A DNA stretch of 64,000 nucleotides from an uncultured Acidobacteriota bacterium (GTDB taxonomy: Bacteria; Acidobacteriota; Terriglobia; Bryobacterales; Bryobacteraceae): NCBI GenBank assembly GCA_902826685.1, contig CADEFT010000005.1, positions 62,001 to 126,000 on the forward strand, given 5' to 3'. The position numbers and the translations under genes were made by a program. Numbering within the stretch: position 1 is the stretch's first letter; every line of letters begins with the position of its first letter. A model generated the notes under the pieces. The model did not search any database and had not been told where the DNA came from. It saw nothing but the letters and a program-made list of their open reading frames with translations. Shown here in pieces: positions 38,082 to 45,694 of this stretch.

Positions 38082-39449
38082 ATGCCAAGAGAGTTTTCCT
38101 ATCAGCCCAAAGCTGTTCCCCGAGTCGAAACCAAGCTGCGCCGCATCGTGACGGACCTGCCTGCCCCATCCACCGTACCCGTCCTCGAAACGCTTCTGCG
38201 ATACGAATTGCGTGCCATGCAGGGCCAGCCGCCGATTCTGTGGGATCACGCCGAAGGCTTCCAGATCTGGGACGGCGCCGGCAACTGCTGGATCGATTGG
38301 TCCTCCGGCGTGCTCATTACCAACGCCGGCCATAGCCACCCCGCCGTCGTCGACGCCATCGTGAAGCAGGCGCAGTCCAGGCTGCTCGCTTCCTACATGT
38401 TCCCCAACGTGGCGCGGGCGAAGTTCATCGAGCGCTTCGCCAACCTGCTGCCCGAAGGCCACCGGCGCGTATTCCTTCTCTCCACCGGATCGGAAGCCGT
38501 CGAGTGCTGCATCAAGCTTTGCCGCACCTATGGCATGAAGGTGGGCGGCCGGTCTAAACACATCATCGTCAGCTTCGACAAGGCGTTTCACGGCCGCACG
38601 CTTGGGTCGCAGCAGGCCGGTGGCATCCCCGCGCTTAAGGATTGGATCGTCAATGTCGATCCGGGATTCGTGCAGGTTCCATTCCCCGACGGCTACCGCA
38701 CTCCCGATGCCTCCTTCGAGTTCTTCACGCGCTATCTGGCCGACCATGGCGTCGAAGCGAACAACGTCGCGGGCGTGATGCTTGAAACCTACCAGGGTGG
38801 CACCGGCGCCTTCGCGCCCAAGGCCTATATGCAGTCGCTGCGCGAATGGTGCACCGGCCACAAAGCGCTGCTGGTCTGCGACGAAGTACAGGCCGGCTTT
38901 GGCCGCACCGGCACCATGTGGGGCTTTGAGCATTACGGCATCGTGCCCGACTTGAGCTCCTGGGGCAAAGGCATCACCAGTTCATTGCCGCTGGCCGCCG
39001 TGGCCGGCCGGCCCGACGTGATGGATCTGCATCCGCCGGGCAGTATGAGCTCCACGCACACCGGCAGCCCGGTCTGCGCCGCCGCCGCGCTCGCCTCGCT
39101 CGATGCCATCGTGAACGAAGGCCTGGTCGCCAACGCCCGCCATATGGGCGAGCTTCTGCACGGCCGCCTGCATGCGTTGAAACTTCGCTTCCCGCGCATC
39201 GGCCACGTCGCCGGGAAAGGCCTGGTGGCCGGCGTCCTGATCGTCAAGCCCGGCGGCAAGGAGCCCGATGGCGATCTGGCGTGGGACATCGTGGCGCGGT
39301 GCGTGGAAAAAGGAATCATGATGTTCGCTCCGGTGGGACTCGGCGGCGGCACCGTCAAGATCAATCCGCCGTTGTGCATCACCGAAGAAGCGATGCTGGA
39401 GGCGTTGGGTGCCTTCGAAGAGGCAGTGGCCGAGGTCGTCAATCGATGA
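38082..39449 (+). CDS. Class III PLP aminotransferase (4-aminobutyrate/ornithine type)
   Basis: 455 residues. Class III features: IDWSSGVLITNAGHSHPAV near residue 70, STGSEAVECCIKLCR, and CDEVQAGFGRTG followed by the PLP lysine in SWGKGITSS. The N-terminal part has an RYELRAMQGQP segment seen in 4-aminobutyrate-like enzymes. It transfers an amino group from an omega-amino acid or similar donor to a keto acid. It overlaps the oxidoreductase gene by four bases (ATGA), which suggests a two-step pathway, perhaps on an amino sugar or amino-alcohol; substrate unknown. Confidence 0.88.
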   Translation: MPREFSYQPKAVPRVETKLRRIVTDLPAPSTVPVLETLLRYELRAMQGQPPILWDHAEGFQIWDGAGNCWIDWSSGVLITNAGHSHPAVVDAIVKQAQSRLLASYMFPNVARAKFIERFANLLPEGHRRVFLLSTGSEAVECCIKLCRTYGMKVGGRSKHIIVSFDKAFHGRTLGSQQAGGIPALKDWIVNVDPGFVQVPFPDGYRTPDASFEFFTRYLADHGVEANNVAGVMLETYQGGTGAFAPKAYMQSLREWCTGHKALLVCDEVQAGFGRTGTMWGFEHYGIVPDLSSWGKGITSSLPLAAVAGRPDVMDLHPPGSMSSTHTGSPVCAAAALASLDAIVNEGLVANARHMGELLHGRLHALKLRFPRIGHVAGKGLVAGVLIVKPGGKEPDGDLAWDIVARCVEKGIMMFAPVGLGGGTVKINPPLCITEEAMLEALGAFEEAVAEVVNR

Positions 39450-40672
39450 AGCCGCAGGTGGCGCTCATCGGCGGCGGCATGATCGCCCACGACCAGATTC
39501 TGCCGTCGTTGTTTCATCTGCAACGCACCGGCGTCATCGGCGAGATTTCGGTTTGCGCCCGCAACGGCCGCACCGTGCGCGAACTCGCCGAAGCGCCGGC
39601 GATCCGGAAAGCGTTCCCCGGACAGTCGTTCCGCCGGTTCCCCTCCGGCGATTCCGGCCCGGATCCCGATCTCTACCAAAGCGTCATCGCCGACCTGCCG
39701 CCGCGCCAGATCGTCATCATCGCCCTGCCCGATCAGCTTCATTACGAAGCGGTGCGCACGGCGCTCGAATTGAACCAGCACGTGATCTGCGTCAAGCCGT
39801 TCGTGCTGAACGCCCGCCAATCGGATGAGCTTGAAAAGCTGGCCCGGTCACGCGGCCTGCTGATCGGCGTGGAATACCACAAGCGCTTCGACGACCGCAG
39901 CCTGATGGCGCGGCGCCGTTACCGCGAAGGCTTGTTCGGCGAATTCAAGCTCGGCACCGCCGTGCTGATGGAGAAGTGGTATTACCGCCATTCCAATTTT
40001 CAGAACTGGTGTACCGCCGAACACTCCGACGCCTTTACCTACATCGGCTGCCACTACGTGGATCTGGTTCACTTCATCACCGGCCTGCTGCCGGTTTCGG
40101 TCAGCGTCTACGGCCTCAAGGACCGTTATCCCAATGGCAACGAAGGCTACCTGTGGACCGACGCCCGCGTTGTCTGGAACAACGGCGCCTGTTTGAACGT
40201 GCAGAACAGTTTGAGCTTCCCGGATGCCGCGCCCGGCACCAATACGCAGGGCATCACCATGTACTTCGCCAATGGCGATAGCGGAGCCTGGCTGCAGCAT
40301 GACGATCAATATCGCGGCCTGCGCTATGCCTATGTGCGCAACCCGGGCGGCCCCGGTGCAACGCAATTCGCCGAACCGAGTCCCGACTATTTTCAATATG
40401 TGGACCTCGGCGGCCCCGGCCTGACTCCGGTTGGCTACGGATACAAGTCCATCGACTTCCTGGTGCGCCAGTGTTTGCGCGTCGAAGAGACGGCCGCCAA
40501 GGAGCGCCCCAAGGTGCTCGATGAGATCGACCAGGCGGGTATCGTGGCGACGCCGTCGAACTCCCGCTTCAACGAATTGGTGGTGGAGGCCGGCAGGCTT
40601 TCGATCCTGAATGGTGGCAAGGAGGTTGAGATTGGATATGGCGCAACGCCTGGCGTACGCTTCCGCGCTTAG
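39446..40672 (+). CDS. Gfo/Idh/MocA family oxidoreductase
   Basis: 408 residues. The N-terminal Rossmann start is VALIGGGMIAHDQILPSL; the family motif around the cofactor is ALPDQLHYEAV, followed by the EKP-like element CVKPFVLNARQ and GVEYHKRFDDRS. The C-terminal alpha/beta domain has TYIGCHYVDLVHFITG, with the His of the active site. Such enzymes oxidise or reduce sugars or inositols with NAD(P). The EKP motif is changed to VKP. Coupled to the aminotransferase upstream and slightly overlapping the nuclease-like gene downstream (35 bases). Confidence 0.88.
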   Translation: MKPQVALIGGGMIAHDQILPSLFHLQRTGVIGEISVCARNGRTVRELAEAPAIRKAFPGQSFRRFPSGDSGPDPDLYQSVIADLPPRQIVIIALPDQLHYEAVRTALELNQHVICVKPFVLNARQSDELEKLARSRGLLIGVEYHKRFDDRSLMARRRYREGLFGEFKLGTAVLMEKWYYRHSNFQNWCTAEHSDAFTYIGCHYVDLVHFITGLLPVSVSVYGLKDRYPNGNEGYLWTDARVVWNNGACLNVQNSLSFPDAAPGTNTQGITMYFANGDSGAWLQHDDQYRGLRYAYVRNPGGPGATQFAEPSPDYFQYVDLGGPGLTPVGYGYKSIDFLVRQCLRVEETAAKERPKVLDEIDQAGIVATPSNSRFNELVVEAGRLSILNGGKEVEIGYGATPGVRFRA

Positions 40673-41018
40673 ACGCATCGTCACTCTGCTGCTGGCCTTT
40701 GCGATGGCGGCCGCGGTTGTATTCGCGGCCGGTCCTGGATTCCGCAGCAAGCGCCAGTTCGACGAGCACTTCGATAAACACGGCGCCGAATTCGGCAAGA
40801 TCACCCAGGCGCAATATCTCACCATGGCGCAGGATTTCCGCGACGCTCCCCCATCGGCGGTCATCCTCCAATTGAAGCGCGCCGACGGAGTCGTCACCCG
40901 GTTCCACAAGAAGAACGGCTGGTTCCTCGCCTTCAACAGGGACGGAACCATTCGAACGTTCTTCATTCCCAACGATGGGGAGCGATACTTCCGCCGCCAG
41001 GCCGCGCGGCCCAACTGA
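40638..41018 (+). CDS. Exported BECR-fold nuclease-like protein (candidate toxin)
   Basis: 126 residues from ATG 40638; a TTG at 40632 lies six bases after GGAGG and may be the actual start. A signal peptide or membrane anchor (RRIVTLLLAFAMAAAVVFAA) is followed by a small domain: FRSKRQFDEHFDKHGAEFG, then TQAQYLTMAQDF, ADGVVTRFHKKNGWFLAFNRDGTIRT and FFIPNDGERYF. This His-Lys pattern and the DGxIRTFF end are what I know from C-terminal nuclease domains of CdiA/pyocin-type toxins of the Barnase-EndoU-colicin-RelE group. Activity is inferred. The next gene is a good candidate for its immunity protein. Confidence 0.6.
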   Translation: MAQRLAYASALRRIVTLLLAFAMAAAVVFAAGPGFRSKRQFDEHFDKHGAEFGKITQAQYLTMAQDFRDAPPSAVILQLKRADGVVTRFHKKNGWFLAFNRDGTIRTFFIPNDGERYFRRQAARPN

Positions 41019-41028
41019 AAAGGAAAAC

Positions 41029-41400
41029 ATGAACGACAAAGAACTCAAAGAGTTCCTCAGCCAGGGCGGCTATCCGGAGCACATCGTCAAGGGCGGCAAG
41101 AGAGGACTGCTGGCGCGATACGGGAAATTCGTCGCCGCGGTGGAGTCGGGCTATTCGCTGACGCTCGACGATTACCGTAACGATCTCGACCTTCGGACGA
41201 TCCTGCACCGCGCCGGGTTGGACTCAAATAAGACTGTCGTCGAACTCGACCGGCGGCTGCGGCAAGCTCTCCAGTTCAGCGCGCAGGCCATCTGGGAATG
41301 TGACGAGAATCCGCAGGCGTTCTGGATCTTCGGCTATCCCAGCAAACCTAAGGGCGATCTGAAAAAGGATCTTGCCGCGGGCGGCTACCTTCGGCGGTAG
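41029..41400 (+). CDS. Small cytoplasmic protein, candidate immunity partner
   Basis: 123 residues, ATG 41029 with AAAAGGA upstream, 10 bases after the nuclease-like gene. No signal peptide. Conserved-looking segments are LSQGGYPEHIVKGGKRGLL, FVAAVESGYSLTLDDYRNDLDLR and a Trp-rich end (FWIFGYPSKPKGDL). I have seen similar proteins only as hypotheticals. It is acidic in the middle and cytoplasmic, and it is tightly linked to an exported nuclease-like protein; both features fit an immunity protein, but no direct evidence exists in the sequence. Confidence 0.6.
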   Translation: MNDKELKEFLSQGGYPEHIVKGGKRGLLARYGKFVAAVESGYSLTLDDYRNDLDLRTILHRAGLDSNKTVVELDRRLRQALQFSAQAIWECDENPQAFWIFGYPSKPKGDLKKDLAAGGYLRR

Positions 41401-41450
41401 ACGCTCGCTAGATCGAGCTATCATAGGCTCCCAGGAAAGGGGAGTCGAAC

Positions 41451-41798
41451 ATGAAACTCGTCGCTCTGTTCACCCTGGCCGCTCTCAGCGCCTGGGCGGA
41501 AGACATCGCCGGAAAGTGGAAAGCCACCGCCGACGGACCCAACGGCACCATGGAACGTACCTTTGACTTCAAGGTCGAAGGCTCCAAACTCAGTGGCGAA
41601 ACGGTCAGTTCCTTCGCCGGAAAATCCACCATCACGGAGGGGAAGGTGACTGGCAATGACCTCACCTTTACCATCGTGGTTGAGATTCAAGGCGAGAAGC
41701 TGAACGTCACCTACAAAGGCACGGTGAGCGGCGGCAAGATTAAGCTCACCTCCGAAGCCGCCGGCAATACGTTCGAATGGACCGGCCAGAGAATGTAG
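41451..41798 (+). CDS. Small exported beta-rich protein
   Basis: 115 residues with a signal peptide (MKLVALFTLAALSAWAED) and GGGGAG upstream of the ATG. The mature part is a series of beta strands (IAGKWKATADGPNGTMERTFDFKVE; GKVTGNDLTFTIVVE; KLNVTYKGTVSGGKIKLTSE) ending FEWTGQRM, resembling small lipocalin-like proteins frequent in acidobacteria. Function unknown. It converges with the aldo/keto reductase gene, one base between the stops. Confidence 0.7.
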   Translation: MKLVALFTLAALSAWAEDIAGKWKATADGPNGTMERTFDFKVEGSKLSGETVSSFAGKSTITEGKVTGNDLTFTIVVEIQGEKLNVTYKGTVSGGKIKLTSEAAGNTFEWTGQRM

Positions 41799-41799
41799 C

Positions 41800-42690
41800 T
41801 CACCAGCGGCTGATGTCGAGCAGCGCCGGGTCGCTCACCGTCACGTGGCGCAGAGCCGCCAGCGTCGATTCATCGAGCGGCCCGCGTGCCGCGTAGCCGC
41901 AGCCGGCTTCCAGTTCCTCGATGCGGCCCGTTCCCACCAGCGCCGTCACCGGCCCCTGGTGCGACAGGATGTAGCGATAGGCAAGCTCGGGCAGCGCACG
42001 TTCTCCGGCGATCTCTTTCAGCTTTCGAACGGCTTCGCGGATCGGCTCGAGTTTTTCCGGCAACAGCCCGGCGCGATGGGTCAGCGCGCCGCGCATCAGC
42101 ACGGACCGGATCATCAGCCCCAACCCGCGCTCCCGTGCCAGCGGCAGCAGCGGCTCCAGCCGCCGGTCGAGCGCGCTCCAGGCCACCTGGATGCAATCGT
42201 AGATGCCGGATTCGATCGCGGCCCGCGCGGCCTCGGGTCCGTAAACGCTCGCTCCCACAAAACGCGTCTGGCCCCGGTCGCGCGCGGCCAGCAGCAATTC
42301 GCGGATGCGCTCATCCTCGGCCTCGCTCGCCTTGGCGCAATGCAACAGCAGCAGGTCGGCCGTATCCATTCGCAGATGACGCAGGCTTTCGGCGATCGAC
42401 GCTTCCATCCGCTCCGGCACCGCTTGCACCTTCGTACACAGGAAAAACTCACCGCGGCGCGACGCCAGCGCGCGGCCGACGATAGCCTCGCTCTCTCCGT
42501 AAGCGCGTGCCGTGTCGATCAGGTTCACGCCCAGATCGAGCGCGCGGTTCAGCAGCCGCGCCGCTTCTTCTTCCGATGGCCGCAGCATTTCCCCCTGCGC
42601 CGCCAGGCCGTATTCCAGACCCAATTCCACCGTGCCCAGCGAAATCTCCGAAACGCGCAATCCCGTGCGGCCCAGTTGGCGATAGTTCAT
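41800..42690 (-). CDS. Aldo/keto reductase
   Basis: 296 residues from ATG 42690. The start MNYRQLGRTGLRVSEISLGT is typical. The catalytic tetrad is visible: Asp and Tyr in NLIDTARAYGESE, Lys in FFLCTKVQ and His in DLLLLHCAK. The C-terminal cofactor part has VTALVGTGRIEEL. It reduces an aldehyde or ketone with NADPH. It overlaps the start of the aldolase gene end by four bases (ATGA), so the two probably act on the same carbon chain, for instance aldolase product reduction; this is inference. Confidence 0.9.
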   Translation of the reverse strand: MNYRQLGRTGLRVSEISLGTVELGLEYGLAAQGEMLRPSEEEAARLLNRALDLGVNLIDTARAYGESEAIVGRALASRRGEFFLCTKVQAVPERMEASIAESLRHLRMDTADLLLLHCAKASEAEDERIRELLLAARDRGQTRFVGASVYGPEAARAAIESGIYDCIQVAWSALDRRLEPLLPLARERGLGLMIRSVLMRGALTHRAGLLPEKLEPIREAVRKLKEIAGERALPELAYRYILSHQGPVTALVGTGRIEELEAGCGYAARGPLDESTLAALRHVTVSDPALLDISRW

Positions 42691-43448
42691 CGCCCCATCT
42701 CCTTCAGGAACCAGCGAAGATGCATCTTCGCCAGAAACGCGGGATCGGGAATCAGCATCAACCGGAAGCCATCCTCGATCCAGAACCGCGCGCTCTCCGG
42801 ATCGCCCACCACCATGCCGCAAGGCTTTCCCGCGGCCTCGGAATCGATTCGCACCTGGCGGATGGCCGACACCACTTCCGGATGCTTCATGTCGCCCCAC
42901 TTGGAAAGATTGAGCGACAGATCGTATGGGCCCAGCATCGTGGCATCGATCCAATCGGCCTGCGCGAACCGCTTGACGTTCTCCAAACCTTCCCGCGACT
43001 CGATCTGGAACATCAGAAACAGCGACGATTCCACTTCATCCCAACCCGCGCGGTCGAGCGAGCGGTTGGCGAAAATAGCGGGCCCTCCCGGACCCCGCCG
43101 CCCGCGAGGCGGCGTGAACACCGCGTCGCGCATCGCCCGCAACTGGTCTTCGGTTTCCATCCACGGCACCATCAGCCCGGCGGCGCCCATGTCCATGTGC
43201 TTCTTGAGCACGTGCTGTACCGCCGCTTCCGGCCTTACCAATAGCGGAAAATCGAGCAGCCGCGCCGCGCGGAACAACTCTTCGGCCGTACGCAAATCGC
43301 ACGAGCTGTGTTCCATGTCGAGCACGGCGTAATCCAGCCCTTCGGCCTTGAAGTTCTCGATGTGGCCCGGCCAGAAATCGAACGAGAGCAGCACCCCTGT
43401 GGTCAGCTTGCGTTCCCGCAGCCGCTGTTTCAATTGAGTCGCGAACAA
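42687..43448 (-). CDS. HpcH/HpaI family aldolase
   Basis: 253 residues from a TTG at 43448 with a perfect GGGAGG five bases upstream; the frame to 43625 overlaps the divergent gene. Family features: GLDYAVLDMEHSSCDL (metal-binding region), RPEAAVQHVLKKHMDMGAAGLMVPW and ANRSLDRAGW. These class II aldolases split 2-keto-4-hydroxy acids into pyruvate and an aldehyde. The Gly usually following EH is Ser here. Coupled to the aldo/keto reductase. Divergent from the M24-like gene (37 bases between starts). Confidence 0.88.
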   Translation of the reverse strand: MFATQLKQRLRERKLTTGVLLSFDFWPGHIENFKAEGLDYAVLDMEHSSCDLRTAEELFRAARLLDFPLLVRPEAAVQHVLKKHMDMGAAGLMVPWMETEDQLRAMRDAVFTPPRGRRGPGGPAIFANRSLDRAGWDEVESSLFLMFQIESREGLENVKRFAQADWIDATMLGPYDLSLNLSKWGDMKHPEVVSAIRQVRIDSEAAGKPCGMVVGDPESARFWIEDGFRLMLIPDPAFLAKMHLRWFLKEMGR

Positions 43449-43485
43449 CTTGCCTCCCGATAGTGAAAACCTGCATTCTACTCTG

Positions 43486-44841
43486 ATGGCTGTCCTCAAG
43501 CATAGAGTGATCGAAATCGACTGGCCGGAGTTTGGCGAGGCGGAGCAGCCGCCGCGTCCCGATGCCGCCGCTCTGGAAGCGAGAGTGGCGCGCACGCTCG
43601 CAAGCATGGAACGGCGCGGCCTCACTCACCTGCTTGTGTACGCCGATCGCGAACACTCTGCCAACCTCGCCTGGCTGACGCACTTCGACCCGCGGTTTGA
43701 GGAAGCCCTGCTCGTTCTCCGTCCAGACGCCCTTCCGCTGATTCTGGTCGGCAACGAATGCGAGGCCTACCTGCGCATCAGCTCGCTGCCTATGCGTCAT
43801 GAAGTATTTCCCGATTTCTCGCCGCTCGATCAACCGCGTCTCTCCAGGCGTTCGTTGAGCGAAATCTTTCGCGAGGAAGGCATCGGTCCCGGGGCACGCG
43901 CCGGATTGGTTGGTTGGAAAACCTATCGCAGCCCGCAGGCGAGCGATCTACCGTCCTACATCGTCGACGAAGTGCGATCCACCGGCGCGGCCTTTGAAAA
44001 CGCCACCGGTCTGCTGGCAAGTGCGGCCGATGGACTGCGCTGCGAAGCCACCGCGGCCGAGATCGCGTTCTTTGAGTACACCAACGCGCAGGCGTCGGAT
44101 TCCATGCGGCGCATGCTGTTCGGATTGCGCCCCGGCATGACGGACCGCGACGTGGTGGCGCTTGCCCGGTATGATGGGCTGCCGCTGGCGGCTCACATGA
44201 GCTGCAAGACAGGCCCCAAACGCATCAGCCTTGCGAGCGCCAGCGGCGCCATCGTCGAACAGGGGCAGCCGCTTTCGGCCAACGTCTGCTACTGGGGCGC
44301 CAACATCTGCCGCGCCGGATGGGTGGCCGAAGGCGCGGCCGATGCGCCGCCGGGCTACGTGGAAGACTTCGCCGGACCCTACTTCGAAGCGATGGCCGCG
44401 TGGCTTGACCTGCTGCGCATAGGCACGCCCGGCGGCGAATTGCACCACGCCATCCATTCCCGCCTGCCATTCGATAAATACGGCATCTTCCTCAACGCGG
44501 GCCATCTCATCCACTACGACGAATGGTTGAACTCGCCGGTCTACGAAGGCTCCACCATCCCTATCCGCTCCGGCATGGTCATGCAGACCGACGTAATTCC
44601 AAGTTCGCCCGTGTATTTTTCCACGCGCATGGAAGACGGTGCCGCCATTGCCGGCGCCGCACTGCGCAAGGAGATCCAAACCGGCTATCCCGATTGCTGG
44701 CGCCGCTGCGCCGCCAGGCGCGAATTCGCTTCGTCCACGCTCGGCCTGAGTCTGCCCGAAGAGGTTCTGCCGCTATCGAATACGTTCGGGCTGGTGCCGC
44801 CCTGGCTGCTGCGGCCGCGCCACGTGTTCGCTATGCGCTGA
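43486..44841 (+). CDS. M24 (creatinase/Xaa-Pro peptidase) family protein with altered metal site
   Basis: 451 residues from ATG 43486. An N-terminal creatinase-like domain (THLLVYADREHSANLAWLTHFDPRF) is followed by a pita-bread domain (RCEATAAEIAFFEYTNAQASDSM; LRPGMTDRDVVALA). The usual metal ligands are not all present: the first Asp region reads NVCYWGANICRAGW (about 265-278), the later Glu is Asp in MQTDVIP (Asp369), while Glu383 in RMED is kept and a His occurs in AGHLIHYDEW. It may be a non-peptidase member, as creatinase itself acts on a small molecule. Overlaps the amidohydrolase gene end by 11 bases. Confidence 0.75.
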   Translation: MAVLKHRVIEIDWPEFGEAEQPPRPDAAALEARVARTLASMERRGLTHLLVYADREHSANLAWLTHFDPRFEEALLVLRPDALPLILVGNECEAYLRISSLPMRHEVFPDFSPLDQPRLSRRSLSEIFREEGIGPGARAGLVGWKTYRSPQASDLPSYIVDEVRSTGAAFENATGLLASAADGLRCEATAAEIAFFEYTNAQASDSMRRMLFGLRPGMTDRDVVALARYDGLPLAAHMSCKTGPKRISLASASGAIVEQGQPLSANVCYWGANICRAGWVAEGAADAPPGYVEDFAGPYFEAMAAWLDLLRIGTPGGELHHAIHSRLPFDKYGIFLNAGHLIHYDEWLNSPVYEGSTIPIRSGMVMQTDVIPSSPVYFSTRMEDGAAIAGAALRKEIQTGYPDCWRRCAARREFASSTLGLSLPEEVLPLSNTFGLVPPWLLRPRHVFAMR

Positions 44842-45679
44842 TGCCGAGAATACTCAGCGAATCGCGCGCGAACATCTCTTCCATGCGATCCATGTTCAAT
44901 CGTGGAAGCTTCGTACCCTCCAGCATGTCATTCAACTGGCCCATGCCCTCAAGACTCGCGTCCACCGTGGTGAACGGATAGTCGCTGCCGAACAGGATCT
45001 TGTTCCAGACGCCATACTCCTGAACCAGCATCAGCGAGTGATAAAGCTGAAACGGCCGGTAGTGCAGCGCCGAACAATCGGCGTACACGTTCGGATGTTT
45101 GCGGATCGTCACCACGCACTCGCCCTCATAGGGATGGCTGATGTGAGCGAGAATCATGCGCACTTCCGGAAAGCGGATGGCCACGTCGTCCAGCAGCCGA
45201 GGCAGCGTGCAATCGAGCGGGGCCTGGGAAATGAACGTCGTCCCGGTGTGCAGCAGCACCGGCAGCCGATGCCTGGTGGCGTATTGCCACAGATAGTCGT
45301 ACTGCCGGTCGTTGGGATAAAAACCCGCGTACATGGAGAGCAGCTTGATGCCCTTCAATTTCATATCCTGATGGCCTTCGATCATCTCATCCTGCCAGCC
45401 GGGCTGGGTGAGATCGAGAGAGAGAAAACCGATCAGACGGTCCGGATGCTGCGCCACATAGCCGGCCACTTCGCGATCGGGCACCCATAGACCCGCGCGC
45501 CGCGCCTTGCCGCCAAACACGACCGTCTTGTCGCAGGTGCTGGCGGCCGCATGATATTCGGGCCAGCGGATCGTTAAATCGACTTCCCGATCTCCGCGGG
45601 CGCGCCGCGCCTGCATGCGGAAGTCGTCGGAAAAGTGCTTGGGATACTCCCAGAAGTGGCTGTGTACGTCGATGAGCAC
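44831..45679 (-). CDS. Amidohydrolase family 2 (TIM-barrel) enzyme
   Basis: 282 residues. Metal-site motifs are HSH at residues 6-8, LLHTGT (middle), LAHISHP and FGSDYPF near the end, as in the ACMSD/2-pyrone-4,6-dicarboxylate lactonase group. These enzymes decarboxylate or hydrolyse ring-derived acids with one zinc. The first gene in a minus-strand pair with the PaaK/CapK-like ligase (15 bases apart). Located next to an aldolase, an M24 protein and a reductase, it fits a catabolic set for an aromatic or amide compound; the substrate is not identifiable. Confidence 0.85.
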   Translation of the reverse strand: MLIDVHSHFWEYPKHFSDDFRMQARRARGDREVDLTIRWPEYHAAASTCDKTVVFGGKARRAGLWVPDREVAGYVAQHPDRLIGFLSLDLTQPGWQDEMIEGHQDMKLKGIKLLSMYAGFYPNDRQYDYLWQYATRHRLPVLLHTGTTFISQAPLDCTLPRLLDDVAIRFPEVRMILAHISHPYEGECVVTIRKHPNVYADCSALHYRPFQLYHSLMLVQEYGVWNKILFGSDYPFTTVDASLEGMGQLNDMLEGTKLPRLNMDRMEEMFARDSLSILGISA

Positions 45680-45694
45680 CGCTTGAGGATAATG

